From positions 1-30,046 of the forward strand of contig HF992607.1 of assembly GCA_000436695.1 (NCBI GenBank): 30,046 bases of DNA, given 5' to 3'. Below the pieces are notes generated by a model. That model saw nothing but the letters and a program-made list of their open reading frames with translations. It did not search any database and had not been told where the DNA came from. Shown here one piece after another: positions 1-6,412 of the stretch. The position numbers and the translations under genes were made by a program. This DNA is from Prevotella sp. CAG:1185 (GTDB taxonomy: Bacteria > Bacteroidota > Bacteroidia > Bacteroidales > Bacteroidaceae). Numbering within the stretch: the first letter of the stretch is position 1; each line of letters opens with the position of its first letter.

Positions 1-1233
1 GGTTACGTTCTCCATGTAGACGTTGCGTACTGTCGGGTAGAATCCGCGACGGCCAATTTCTTTCGGCTCATAGTCAAGATTGATCTTGAGCACAGCCTCG
101 GCGCACTGGCCAACTTCAACGTTGCGCATATAGATGTTTTCAATCACGCCGCCACGGCATGAGTTAGTCTTAATTCTGAGAATACGGTCGAGGTTAGGGC
201 TGTCCATCTTGCAGTTTTCAACAAACACGTTGTTGCATCCTCCTGAAATTTCAGAGCCTATCACCACGCCTCCGTGTCCGTCTTTCATCACGCAGTTGCG
301 CACAATGATGTTCTTGCTCGGGCGTCCTACGTAGCGTCCCTTGCCGCCTTCGCGTCCGTCTTCGTTGCGTCCGCTCTTTATAGCGATGCAGTCGTCGCCG
401 GTGTCGAATACACAATTCTCGATAAGAACGTTCTCACACGATTCGGGATCGCAGCCGTCTCCGTTAGGTCCGTCGTTGTGAACTGTCACGTTTCTCACTG
501 TGATGTTCTTGCTCAGAAGCGGGTGCATAACCCAGAACGGTGAGCGAACCATTGTCACTCCTTCAATCAGTATGCCGTCACACTGGTTGAGATTGACCAT
601 CTGCGGACGTAGACCCTTGCCTGGACCGAACACTCTCTTTTCAAGAGGCACGCCGTCTTCAGCCATTTTCAGCAAGTCGGCGCGTCCGCCGGGATTCTGC
701 TGTTTCTCTTTAACAACAACATTTCTGCTCTTAGGTGTCTTTCCGCTCATCAGCCACCATGTGTCGTCAGAGCCGTTACCGTCGATTGTTCCTTCGCCGG
801 TAATGGCTATGTCGGTTTCTTTGTAGGCATAAATCAGCGGAGAATAGTTTATGCAGTCGAGTCCTTCCCAGCGGGTTTCAACCAGCGGATAAAGACTTCT
901 GTCAAATTCAAAGAACAGCGTTGCGCCTTTCTCTATTACGAGATTAACGTGACTTTTCAGTCTGATTGCACCTGTCTTCCATGTGCCTTCGGGTATAACA
1001 ACTCGGCCTCCTCCGGCTTTGGAGCAGGCTTCTATTGCCTTGTTGATGGCTTTTTGGTTTTTAGCCGCGCTTGCCTTTAATGATGCGCCATACTTTGTGA
1101 TACTGAAAGTACGGTCGGCAAACTGAGGCGTCCTGATGCTTTTTTCGATTTGTTTGTACTGCGTTTCCCATGCTGATGCCGCCATTGCCAGCGGAAACAA
1201 TAGGCATAGCAATAATGTCTGTAATTGTTTCAT
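1..1233 (-). CDS. GH28 polygalacturonase-family pectinase (partial, C-terminus beyond window)
   Basis: Secreted or periplasmic glycoside hydrolase family 28 enzyme. The family cleaves galacturonic-acid linkages in pectin by an inverting mechanism. The 411 visible residues begin with a signal peptide (MKQLQTLLLCLLFPLAMAAS), then GAS-x-KASAAKNQKAINKAI, the usual start of the right-handed beta-helix. The GH28 active-site set is complete: N257-G258-D259, the D280-D281 pair in TGDDCIAIKSG, H320 in DGHGG, and R353-I-K355. The reading frame runs open off position 1, so only the end of the helix is missing. A TATATTTG -7 element lies at 1298-1305 (minus strand) with a poor -33 match, giving a leader of about 60 nt. 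No SusC/SusD gene is visible. Exo- versus endo-action, and polygalacturonase versus rhamnogalacturonase, cannot be decided here. Confidence 0.95.
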   Translation of the reverse strand, partial: MKQLQTLLLCLLFPLAMAASAWETQYKQIEKSIRTPQFADRTFSITKYGASLKASAAKNQKAINKAIEACSKAGGGRVVIPEGTWKTGAIRLKSHVNLVIEKGATLFFEFDRSLYPLVETRWEGLDCINYSPLIYAYKETDIAITGEGTIDGNGSDDTWWLMSGKTPKSRNVVVKEKQQNPGGRADLLKMAEDGVPLEKRVFGPGKGLRPQMVNLNQCDGILIEGVTMVRSPFWVMHPLLSKNITVRNVTVHNDGPNGDGCDPESCENVLIENCVFDTGDDCIAIKSGRNEDGREGGKGRYVGRPSKNIIVRNCVMKDGHGGVVIGSEISGGCNNVFVENCKMDSPNLDRILRIKTNSCRGGVIENIYMRNVEVGQCAEAVLKINLDYEPKEIGRRGFYPTVRNVYMENVT

Positions 1234-1297
1234 AAAATAAAGTTTGTTTATGTACTTGTAAAGTTAATATATGTTATTATTCTTTTGATTGTTGGTA

Positions 1298-1305
1298 CAA
1301 ATATA
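1298..1305 (-). promoter_or_regulatory. Bacteroidetes -7 element upstream of the GH28 gene
   Basis: TATATTTG on the minus strand fits the Bacteroidetes TAnnTTTG consensus. The expected -33 position (about 1326-1329) reads CTTT rather than TTTG, so the promoter may be weak or activator-dependent. Confidence 0.45.
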
Positions 1306-1473
1306 CGTAATTAAATTTGAATATGAAAGTTTGTATCTATTATTTTGTCTTTATTTTGAATTAACTGCTGATATACAAGGATTTACGCAATAAAATGTGT
1401 ATCGTTTAAGCTTTAAATATTTAACATATACGCTGTCTCAAATGTTAAATAATAGTTTTTTAAGCTAAAAAAC

Positions 1474-1504
1474 TTGCAATTATCATTTTTATACCTTATA
1501 TTTG
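1474..1504 (+). promoter_or_regulatory. Promoter of the short RNA unit 1510-1585
   Basis: TTG (1474-1476), a 20-base spacer and TATATTTG (1497-1504) match the Bacteroidetes primary sigma promoter. Transcription should begin about 5-8 bases downstream. Confidence 0.65.
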
Positions 1505-1509
1505 CGACA

Positions 1510-1585
1510 TCTTATTTATGATTTCGAAGTTTTAACGAAATCGCCAGAGGTTGGCTGCATCCTGCGTCAACCTCTTTTTATTTTT
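1510..1585 (+). ncRNA. Candidate small RNA of about 75 nt with two hairpins
   Basis: A complete small transcription unit: a promoter ending at 1504, a first hairpin (GATTTCG at 1520-1526 pairing with CGAAATC at 1536-1542), then a terminator hairpin with an AGAGGTTG/CAACCTCT stem followed by TTTTTATTTTT. There is no open reading frame of useful length. The lipoprotein gene downstream has its own promoter match at 1598-1628, after this terminator, so this is probably a separate RNA rather than its leader. I recognise no known RNA family. If readthrough occurs it could instead act as an attenuated leader. Confidence 0.5.
1546..1585 (+). terminator. Intrinsic terminator of the small RNA
   Basis: AGAGGTTG and CAACCTCT pair around a loop of about 14 bases and are followed directly by a long T-rich tract, a textbook intrinsic terminator on the plus strand. 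Confidence 0.75.
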
Positions 1586-1597
1586 ATGATAAAATGC

Positions 1598-1628
1598 TTG
1601 CTTTTTATAAAAAATAATGTTACTTTTG
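1598..1628 (+). promoter_or_regulatory. Promoter of the DUF6359 lipoprotein gene
   Basis: TTG (1598-1600), 20 bases, TACTTTTG (1621-1628) fits the Bacteroidetes consensus exactly. The start codon at 1653 leaves a leader of roughly 15-20 nt. Confidence 0.65.
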
Positions 1629-1652
1629 TTTTCAGTTAATCAATAATATATT

Positions 1653-2246
1653 ATGAAAAAATATAAGTTTATTGTGCTGTTGCTGTTGGCAGCGGCAGTA
1701 TTTCCTGCATGCGACAAACCTTATATTGAATATGAGGAAGAAGAAAACAAAGACAAAGTAGTTGTAGAAAGTTCTGATGACAAGTCAGATTCTGTTGATG
1801 GTGATGCTGATTATGACGATGAAGGCAGCGTAACCGATAATGGCGGCAACGACAATCAGGATAATGAAGGCAGTGGAGCCGAATTTGATATTGGCGACGT
1901 TGTTGATGTAGAAACTTTTATAAGCACGCCTATTGTGAATCAGATTTGGCTTAAAGGCTACATTGTAGGTGCTGCAACTGGGGCTAATGGAAAGAAACGT
2001 TACGATTTTGAAGCACCATACGATTATGACACGGCGATACTTCTGGCAGATACTCCTGATGAAACCGACCTTGAACATGTGGCTTCTGTGTGCCTTACTT
2101 CTTGTTCAAAGAAAATACGCGAGGCTTTAAATTTAAAAGATCATCCAGAAAACCATGGCAAGGTATTGTCAGTTTTTGGTTTTAGGGAGGTTTACTTAAA
2201 TCTTCCTGGAATAAAGACGATTGACGCCTATGATTTTTCTGAATGA
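1653..2246 (+). CDS. DUF6359-like lipoprotein
   Basis: A 197-residue predicted lipoprotein. A type II signal peptide (MKKYKFIVLLLLAAAVFPAC) places the lipidated Cys at residue 20. A low-complexity acidic linker follows (about residues 27-75, rich in Asp, Glu, Asn and Gly), which probably holds the globular part away from the membrane. The C-terminal 110 residues resemble the Bacteroidetes DUF6359 domain, with WLKGYIVGAATG, then ILLADTPDET, then ALNLKDHPENHGKVLSVFG and a closing PGIKTIDAYDF. That last stretch matches the family pattern of LNL-x-DNP-x-N-x-GK ... GLK. The family has no established function and is often found on surface lipoproteins. It has its own promoter, and no downstream gene shares its strand until 2822. 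Family assignment is from memory of the motif. Confidence 0.8.
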   Translation: MKKYKFIVLLLLAAAVFPACDKPYIEYEEEENKDKVVVESSDDKSDSVDGDADYDDEGSVTDNGGNDNQDNEGSGAEFDIGDVVDVETFISTPIVNQIWLKGYIVGAATGANGKKRYDFEAPYDYDTAILLADTPDETDLEHVASVCLTSCSKKIREALNLKDHPENHGKVLSVFGFREVYLNLPGIKTIDAYDFSE

Positions 2247-2251
2247 CACAT

Positions 2252-2290
2252 ATATAAAAAAACAATTGACAACGCCTCACGGCGTTGTCA
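2252..2290 (-). terminator. Terminator of the minus-strand riboswitch transcript
   Basis: A perfect inverted repeat, TTGACAACGCC / GGCGTTGTCAA with loop TCAC, at 2265-2290. The T-rich tract (TTGTTTTTTT) follows on the minus strand only. The plus-strand side reads TCTCGGATAAAC with no T tract. It is therefore oriented to end transcription coming leftward from the riboswitch, although the hairpin may also help stop the lipoprotein mRNA. Confidence 0.7.
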
Positions 2291-2483
2291 ATCTCGGATA
2301 AACTTATATAATTAAAACACGATAATATAACTTCTTTTTTAAACATGCTGCAGTAAATGATTACACCGCTTATACACGCATGTTGCCGTTTTGTGGTAAC
2401 GATGCGAAAGCGCAGCATTTATCAGTCAGTATCATATAAACAGATTGGCCATAACCTCTTACATCGAGAGAGCAGACCTAAAC

Positions 2484-2635
2484 ATAAGGCAGGTATTCTG
2501 ACTTCGTTCCACTTTAAAGCACCTTCCCGTTTTCACAGTGGCATTTTACTTTTAAGCTATAAAGGAACTTACAGCTGCGGGACAGTCGGGGATTTTCACC
2601 CCGTTCCCTTTTTAATCGAGTTTCATCGAACCTTA
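2484..2635 (-). ncRNA. Cobalamin (adenosylcobalamin) riboswitch aptamer
   Basis: Reading the minus strand, the B12-box elements appear in the family's order. They are GGGAACGGGGTGAAAATCCCC, then CCCGCAGCTGTAAG (2568-2581), then GCCACTG (2536-2542), then GGGAAGG, then GAAGTCAGAATACCTGCC (2488-2505). This is the standard core of cobalamin riboswitches, which bind a B12 form and usually repress cobalamin transport or synthesis genes. A good promoter lies just upstream (2644-2674). Only about 200 nt separate the aptamer from a terminator at 2290, and no recognisable gene lies between. The aptamer call is firm; what it regulates is unknown. Confidence 0.93.
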
Positions 2636-2643
2636 ATCAACCG

Positions 2644-2674
2644 CAAAGATACATATACTTTGCTAAAGTACAAA
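2644..2674 (-). promoter_or_regulatory. Promoter of the cobalamin riboswitch transcript
   Basis: On the minus strand, TTTG (2674-2671), a 19-base spacer and TATCTTTG (2651-2644) fit the Bacteroidetes consensus. Initiation near 2637 falls just ahead of the aptamer. It is back-to-back with the sigma-factor promoter at 2701-2732. Confidence 0.75.
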
Positions 2675-2700
2675 AGAAAATCCGTTATTTTTCAGAAATA

Positions 2701-2732
2701 TTTGTTCGTATAAACATTTCTTCTTATATTTG
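2701..2732 (+). promoter_or_regulatory. Promoter of the ECF sigma factor gene
   Basis: TTTG (2701-2704), 20 bases, TATATTTG (2725-2732). This is a primary-sigma type promoter, so the gene need not depend on autoregulation. The leader to 2822 is about 80 nt. Confidence 0.7.
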
Positions 2733-2821
2733 CACTAAGAATGTTATTGTTTAATATAAATTAATTTTGATAAAGCCTATCGAAACACTGTTTACCTAAA
2801 AAATAATATAAGAAGAAAATA

Positions 2822-3418
2822 ATGGAAAATATAAGTAGGTTGACTGACGAAGAGTTGGCTATTTCTTATGTGCAGGGGAACAACAGGGCTTTTGATGAGC
2901 TGTTATCAAGAAATCAGAGCAAATTGTTTTCATACATATTGTTCGTTGTTCGCGACGAGGATAAGGCCAACGACTTATTTCAGGAAACTTTTGTAAAGGT
3001 TATAACAAAACTGCATCAAGGCAGATATGTCGACAGTGGAAAATTCGGTGCATGGATTATGCGTATTGCGCATAATGTCATTATGGACTGGTATCGTGAG
3101 CAGCGTTCACGTAATCTGATTGAACCTACCGACGAGAACGATTTGTCTAATCTGAGCGGTAATGATGTTTTGGATTCAAATGTCGAGAATCGTTACGTTA
3201 ACGATCAGATAATGGTTGACGTGAAGAACATGATGAACATGTTGCCGCCGACACAGCGTGAGGTTGTATTCATGCGTTTTTATCAAGATTTGTCGTTCAA
3301 GGAAATTGCTGAAATGACAGGCGTTAGTATCAATACGTCGTTGGGCAGAATGAGATATGCCATTCTTAATTTGCGTCGTATGACGAAGGAACATAATATA
3401 GTGCTGCAACTCGACTAA
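2822..3418 (+). CDS. ECF-type RNA polymerase sigma factor
   Basis: A 198-residue sigma-70 family protein with region 2 (ANDLFQETFVKV, then the GAWIMRIAHNVIMDWYR stretch that contacts the -10 element) and region 4 (LPPTQREVVFMRFYQDLSFKEIAEMTG, a helix-turn-helix for the -35). Such factors redirect RNA polymerase to stress or surface-function genes. No anti-sigma gene is adjacent: rpe follows on the other strand after a shared terminator. This suggests a stand-alone ECF factor controlled by expression or another signal, as seen for some Bacteroidetes oxidative-stress sigma factors. That parallel is inference. Its promoter region is shared, divergently, with the cobalamin riboswitch transcript. 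Confidence 0.93.
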   Translation: MENISRLTDEELAISYVQGNNRAFDELLSRNQSKLFSYILFVVRDEDKANDLFQETFVKVITKLHQGRYVDSGKFGAWIMRIAHNVIMDWYREQRSRNLIEPTDENDLSNLSGNDVLDSNVENRYVNDQIMVDVKNMMNMLPPTQREVVFMRFYQDLSFKEIAEMTGVSINTSLGRMRYAILNLRRMTKEHNIVLQLD

Positions 3419-3556
3419 TATAGCATTATTTGCGATTCCATTTTTTTTGCTTTATGGATGAGCATAAAATTCCCAAGTCAGATTTTTTATTATACGTGTG
3501 CTTCTAATGTTTGTGCAGCCATTGGTATGTGCCTATGTTTGCATGATAATTAGATA

Positions 3557-3600
3557 TTAAAGGCCGGACTTGCATTTCATTATCTGTGTCCGGCCTTTAA
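3557..3600. terminator. Bidirectional terminator between the sigma factor gene and rpe
   Basis: A 13-bp perfect stem, TTAAAGGCCGGAC (3557-3569) and GTCCGGCCTTTAA (3588-3600). The two genes converge on it. The A/T ends of the stem supply a short U-run in either direction. Confidence 0.75.
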
Positions 3601-3659
3601 TATTTACTTTTTTATTGTACTTCAGTGATGACAATATTTATTTATTGTCATCTAAGTCT

Positions 3660-4310
3660 TTAGAGTTGTTTCAGTTCGTGGATTGTCGCAGCCGGGTTGT
3701 CGGATTTGAATATGTAGCTGCCGCTGACAAGTATGTCAACACCGGCTTTGACAAGTCGTGGGGCTGTCTGACCCTGCACTCCTCCGTCTACCTCAATCAA
3801 GGCTTTTGATTCACTTTCAGCTATCATTTTTCTCAGCCTTATCACTTTGTCTATGGTGTTTTCTATAAATGGCTGTCCGCCAAACCCTGGATTGACACTC
3901 ATGATGAGCACCATTTCAATATCTTTTATTACATCTTCGAGCATGCATATAGGTGTTGAAGGATTCAGGGTTACACCGGCTTTCATTCCAGCTTTATGTA
4001 TTTCGTGTATAGTCCTGTGCAGATGTGTACATGCCTCATAGTGTACGTTCATCATCATAGCTCCGGCTTTAGCTGTTTGTTCTATATATCTTTCGGGGCT
4101 GGTTATCATGAAATGAACGTCTAAAGGTTTTTTACATGTCTTTGCAACAGCCTCTATAACAGGGAATCCAAATGATATGTTTGGAACAAAAACACCATCC
4201 ATGACATCAAGGTGAAGCCAGTCGGCCTCACTGTTGTTAATCATGTCAATGTCTTTTTGAAGATTTAGAAAATCAGCAGAGAGAAGTGAGGGTGAAATAA
4301 GTGTCGCCAT
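3660..4310 (-). CDS. rpe: Ribulose-phosphate 3-epimerase
   Basis: Interconverts D-ribulose 5-phosphate and D-xylulose 5-phosphate in the pentose phosphate pathway; cytosolic TIM barrel. The 216 residues match the family's full length. Diagnostic stretches are ISPSLLSADF at the N-terminus, the metal-site WLHLDVMDG, DVHFMI, the NPG motif in MSVNPGFGGQPF, and EVDGGV followed by LVSGSYIF for phosphate binding. The start ATG at 4310 precedes the first conserved strand directly. It is monocistronic, converging on the sigma factor terminator. Confidence 0.98.
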   Translation of the reverse strand: MATLISPSLLSADFLNLQKDIDMINNSEADWLHLDVMDGVFVPNISFGFPVIEAVAKTCKKPLDVHFMITSPERYIEQTAKAGAMMMNVHYEACTHLHRTIHEIHKAGMKAGVTLNPSTPICMLEDVIKDIEMVLIMSVNPGFGGQPFIENTIDKVIRLRKMIAESESKALIEVDGGVQGQTAPRLVKAGVDILVSGSYIFKSDNPAATIHELKQL

Positions 4311-4733
4311 AAGTAATCTTTTTTTAATTCAAACAATATGCTTCGTTTTTTCCGTTAAGTTTTATTGTACGGTACGTGTAAGCTATCTGCTTGATGATGT
4401 TAAGCGTGTGCTTAGACGGCTTATTTTCTTCATTTGTAAAATACTTCATAGGCAAAATATTTTTAGTTTCTATTATTGTAACGCTAGTGAAGCGTTTTTA
4501 TTACTCTAATGCAGCCTTTTTTTCTTATTTTTCTTTTTATTGGTCTTTTTGTCATTGTCATGAACGTATTTTAGTTAATTTTTATTGTTCTTGCTGATAA
4601 TTATTTTTGTTTTTGTGCCGTTTTTGTTCTTTTGTCTATTTCGTGCTGCTGAACGGCTATATGAAGTGGTGTAAATGTATCTTGAAGTATTGTGTTAAAA
4701 CAATAACTTTTTTAATAAAAATACGCCAAAAAG
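4311..4733. other. AT-rich intergenic stretch without supported genes
   Basis: About 420 bases upstream of rpe. It is strongly T-rich on the plus strand and its short open frames show no coding character (Phe/Ser/Cys-rich translations). It should contain the rpe promoter, but no convincing TAnnTTTG element was found on the minus strand. Confidence 0.5.
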
Positions 4734-4764
4734 TTTGTAACTTGACATATTATATATATCTTTG
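4734..4764 (+). promoter_or_regulatory. Promoter of the 6S-like RNA unit
   Basis: TTTG (4734-4737), 19 bases, TATCTTTG (4757-4764), an exact Bacteroidetes consensus promoter. Transcription is expected to start near 4770. Confidence 0.7.
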
Positions 4765-4769
4765 CAAAA

Positions 4770-4972
4770 ACAAAATCTATCAAGCGCTGTATTATTTCAT
4801 AGGTTTATTCACTACTTGTACGTAGGGTATAAGGAGTTCAGTGGCATTATATTGAAAACAATATTTGCATAGTTGTGGCTTTATTCCATGTTCTGAATAT
4901 AGTTAGTTACGAAGCTGTGTGAAGAAGATTTATACATTTTTTGCGGCCTGCCGGTAAACGGCAGGCCTTTTT
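4770..4972 (+). ncRNA. Structured non-coding RNA of about 200 nt, possibly 6S RNA (Bacteroidales-1 type)
   Basis: A strong promoter and a strong GC-rich terminator bracket about 200 nt with no open reading frame of note. The length and isolated monocistronic setting fit 6S RNA, which binds the primary RNA polymerase holoenzyme. In Bacteroidales 6S RNA has been described under the Bacteroidales-1 motif. Possible pairings include AAATCT near the 5' end with AGATTT near 4926, GTTCAG with CTGAAT, and an apical ATATTG/CAATAT hairpin around 4850-4864. I could not reproduce the family consensus from memory. That this is an RNA gene is well supported; the 6S identity is a guess from size and context. 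Confidence 0.5.
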
Positions 4973-4974
4973 AT
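4943..4974 (+). terminator. Intrinsic terminator of the 6S-like RNA
   Basis: GGCCTGCCG and CGGCAGGCC pair around a tetraloop-sized loop (GTAAA) and are followed by TTTTTATTT. Confidence 0.85.
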
Positions 4975-5144
4975 TTGCGTGTATGTTATCGTGCGCTTTG
5001 CTTACAACTTTAAAATTTAACTTGTGATATGTCGTAAATCAGTAAAATCTTTGTACCTTTGTTAAAAATCTTTGTCGCGTTATTTCAGTGATTCAGATTG
5101 TGATGTGATTCAAGGCGTTAATGAGCCGAAATGGAGATATAACT

Positions 5145-5825
5145 ATGATAATTAAAGTGTGCGGCATGCGTGAGCCTGAAAATATACGCGCAGTGAAAGC
5201 TCTTGGTGTAGATATGATTGGACTGGTGTTTAGCAGACGTAGTCCAAGATATGTAGCTTCGGTTCCGTCGTGTGCAGGATTGTTGCCTGATTATGCATGT
5301 ATTGATGGTGATGTTATGTCCGAAGGCAGTCCTGTATCTCGCGTCGGCGTGTTTGGGAGTGATATGCCGCAAAATATTATCACGGCAGCATATAATTATA
5401 AACTTGATTATATCCAGTTGCATGGAAAAGATGATGAGATTATGATAGACAATCTTCGTCATACTCTTCGTGATGATATATGTCCTGGTATAAAATTTAT
5501 AAAGGCCATAGGTATATCAACAAGTAAAGACTTTGAATTATGCCATAGATATAAAGGTTTAGCAGACATGTTTTTGTTTTACGGCATAGATGATGTTAAC
5601 AGACGTAGTGATGTCAGATTTGACTGGACTTTGCTTGACTGTTATGATATGGATATTCCTTTTATTTTAGGTGGAGGCATAGGACCTGATGATGCCGTGG
5701 AGGTGTTGTCAATAAAGCATCCGATGATGGCAGGCGTAAACTTGAACAGAGAGTTTGAAAGTGATATTGCCGTTAAGGATACTGCGTTGCTTGGTAAGTT
5801 TATATCCGTTGTCAGAAACGGATAG
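5145..5825 (+). CDS. trpF: Phosphoribosylanthranilate isomerase homologue with altered active-site loop
   Basis: A TrpF-family (beta/alpha)8 barrel. The family isomerises N-(5-phosphoribosyl)anthranilate in tryptophan synthesis. I chose the ATG at 5145, with GGAG 8 bases upstream and the conserved KVCGM directly after it, over the in-frame ATG at 5121; this gives 226 residues. Matching features are the catalytic Cys6 in KVCGM, SPRYV, RVGVF, DYIQLHG, the PFILGGGIGP phosphate loop and AGVNLNREFE. Oddity: where TrpF normally has FLFDT ... GGxGxxFDW, this protein reads FLFYGIDDVNRRSDVRFDW. The catalytic acid Asp is therefore Tyr146 and the Gly-rich loop is lost, with no change in length. No other trp gene is nearby. 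It may be a drifting or repurposed paralogue. Confidence 0.85.
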   Translation: MIIKVCGMREPENIRAVKALGVDMIGLVFSRRSPRYVASVPSCAGLLPDYACIDGDVMSEGSPVSRVGVFGSDMPQNIITAAYNYKLDYIQLHGKDDEIMIDNLRHTLRDDICPGIKFIKAIGISTSKDFELCHRYKGLADMFLFYGIDDVNRRSDVRFDWTLLDCYDMDIPFILGGGIGPDDAVEVLSIKHPMMAGVNLNREFESDIAVKDTALLGKFISVVRNG

Positions 5826-5958
5826 CTTTCATTTTTTATTAGTTTAGTGTCTGTCTGAATTTCATTAACATTATTTTAATTAGGCAGAATGCCATTTTAT
5901 GGATAGGGAAATGAAGATGTAATATTGGATACATCTTTTATAAATAAACGTAAATTAT

Positions 5959-6372
5959 ATGACTTTAAAAGATTATTTGAATGAAAATGACCTGTTTGCG
6001 GCTGATGCAGGTGCGAGTATAGTCGAAGTGCGTGAAGGATACTCGCGGGCTGTGATGAAGGTTGTGAAAGGACATCTTAATGCCGGTGGCGTTTGTCAGG
6101 GTGGGGCACTTTTTACTCTTGCAGATTTGGCTTTGGCGGCTGTTATGAATAGTCGCGGAAAACTTACTCTCAGTTTGGAAAGCAATATCACTTTTCTGCA
6201 TAGTGCAGTTGAAGGTGACGTATTGACAGCAGAAGCCACCGAGACTTTTAATCATCATAAAATTCCTTATTATGAAGTCAAAATTCATAACCAGGAACAG
6301 CAGCTTATCTGCACATTTACGGCAATGGCTTACCGTAAGAAAAATGATTTTCCGTTTGAAAGTTTGATGTGA
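5959..6372 (+). CDS. PaaI-family hotdog-fold thioesterase
   Basis: A 137-residue single hotdog-fold protein. The family hydrolyses acyl- or aryl-CoA thioesters in the cytosol, usually as a tetramer. The signature is NAGGVCQGGALFTLADLALAAVMN (about residues 41-64), corresponding to the N/H-x-x-GG ... D active-site helix of PaaI enzymes. The second conserved part is SLESNITFLHSAVEGDVLTAEA. The C-terminal strand ends in CTFTAMAYRK. It follows trpF by 133 nt on the same strand with no clear terminator between, so co-transcription is possible. The physiological acyl-CoA substrate cannot be predicted. Confidence 0.88.
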   Translation: MTLKDYLNENDLFAADAGASIVEVREGYSRAVMKVVKGHLNAGGVCQGGALFTLADLALAAVMNSRGKLTLSLESNITFLHSAVEGDVLTAEATETFNHHKIPYYEVKIHNQEQQLICTFTAMAYRKKNDFPFESLM

Positions 6373-6412
6373 TTGGGCTGTAAAGATTGATATGCCATGT
6401 GTTTATGGTATA

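Noticed and set aside
1..1233. Pectin utilisation locus
   Set aside because: A single GH28 gene without SusC/SusD, transporter or regulator in view. The GH97 and GH43 genes are 23 kb or more away among housekeeping genes.
2182..2418. 78-codon minus-strand frame in the riboswitch tail
   Set aside because: It runs through the terminator hairpin and into the lipoprotein gene on the other strand. Its translation (Cys/Phe/Ile-rich) resembles no B12-related protein, so it does not explain the riboswitch.
2610..2640. GGTTCGA resembling a tRNA T-loop (minus strand)
   Set aside because: It is inside the 5' part of the cobalamin riboswitch and no cloverleaf can be drawn around it.
2357..2713. 118-codon plus-strand frame
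   Set aside because: It lies antisense to the cobalamin aptamer and across both divergent promoters; no coding character.
4391..4825. Two short plus-strand frames in the rpe upstream region
   Set aside because: Low-complexity Phe/Cys/Ser-rich translations from T-rich DNA; one overlaps the promoter and start of the 6S-like RNA.
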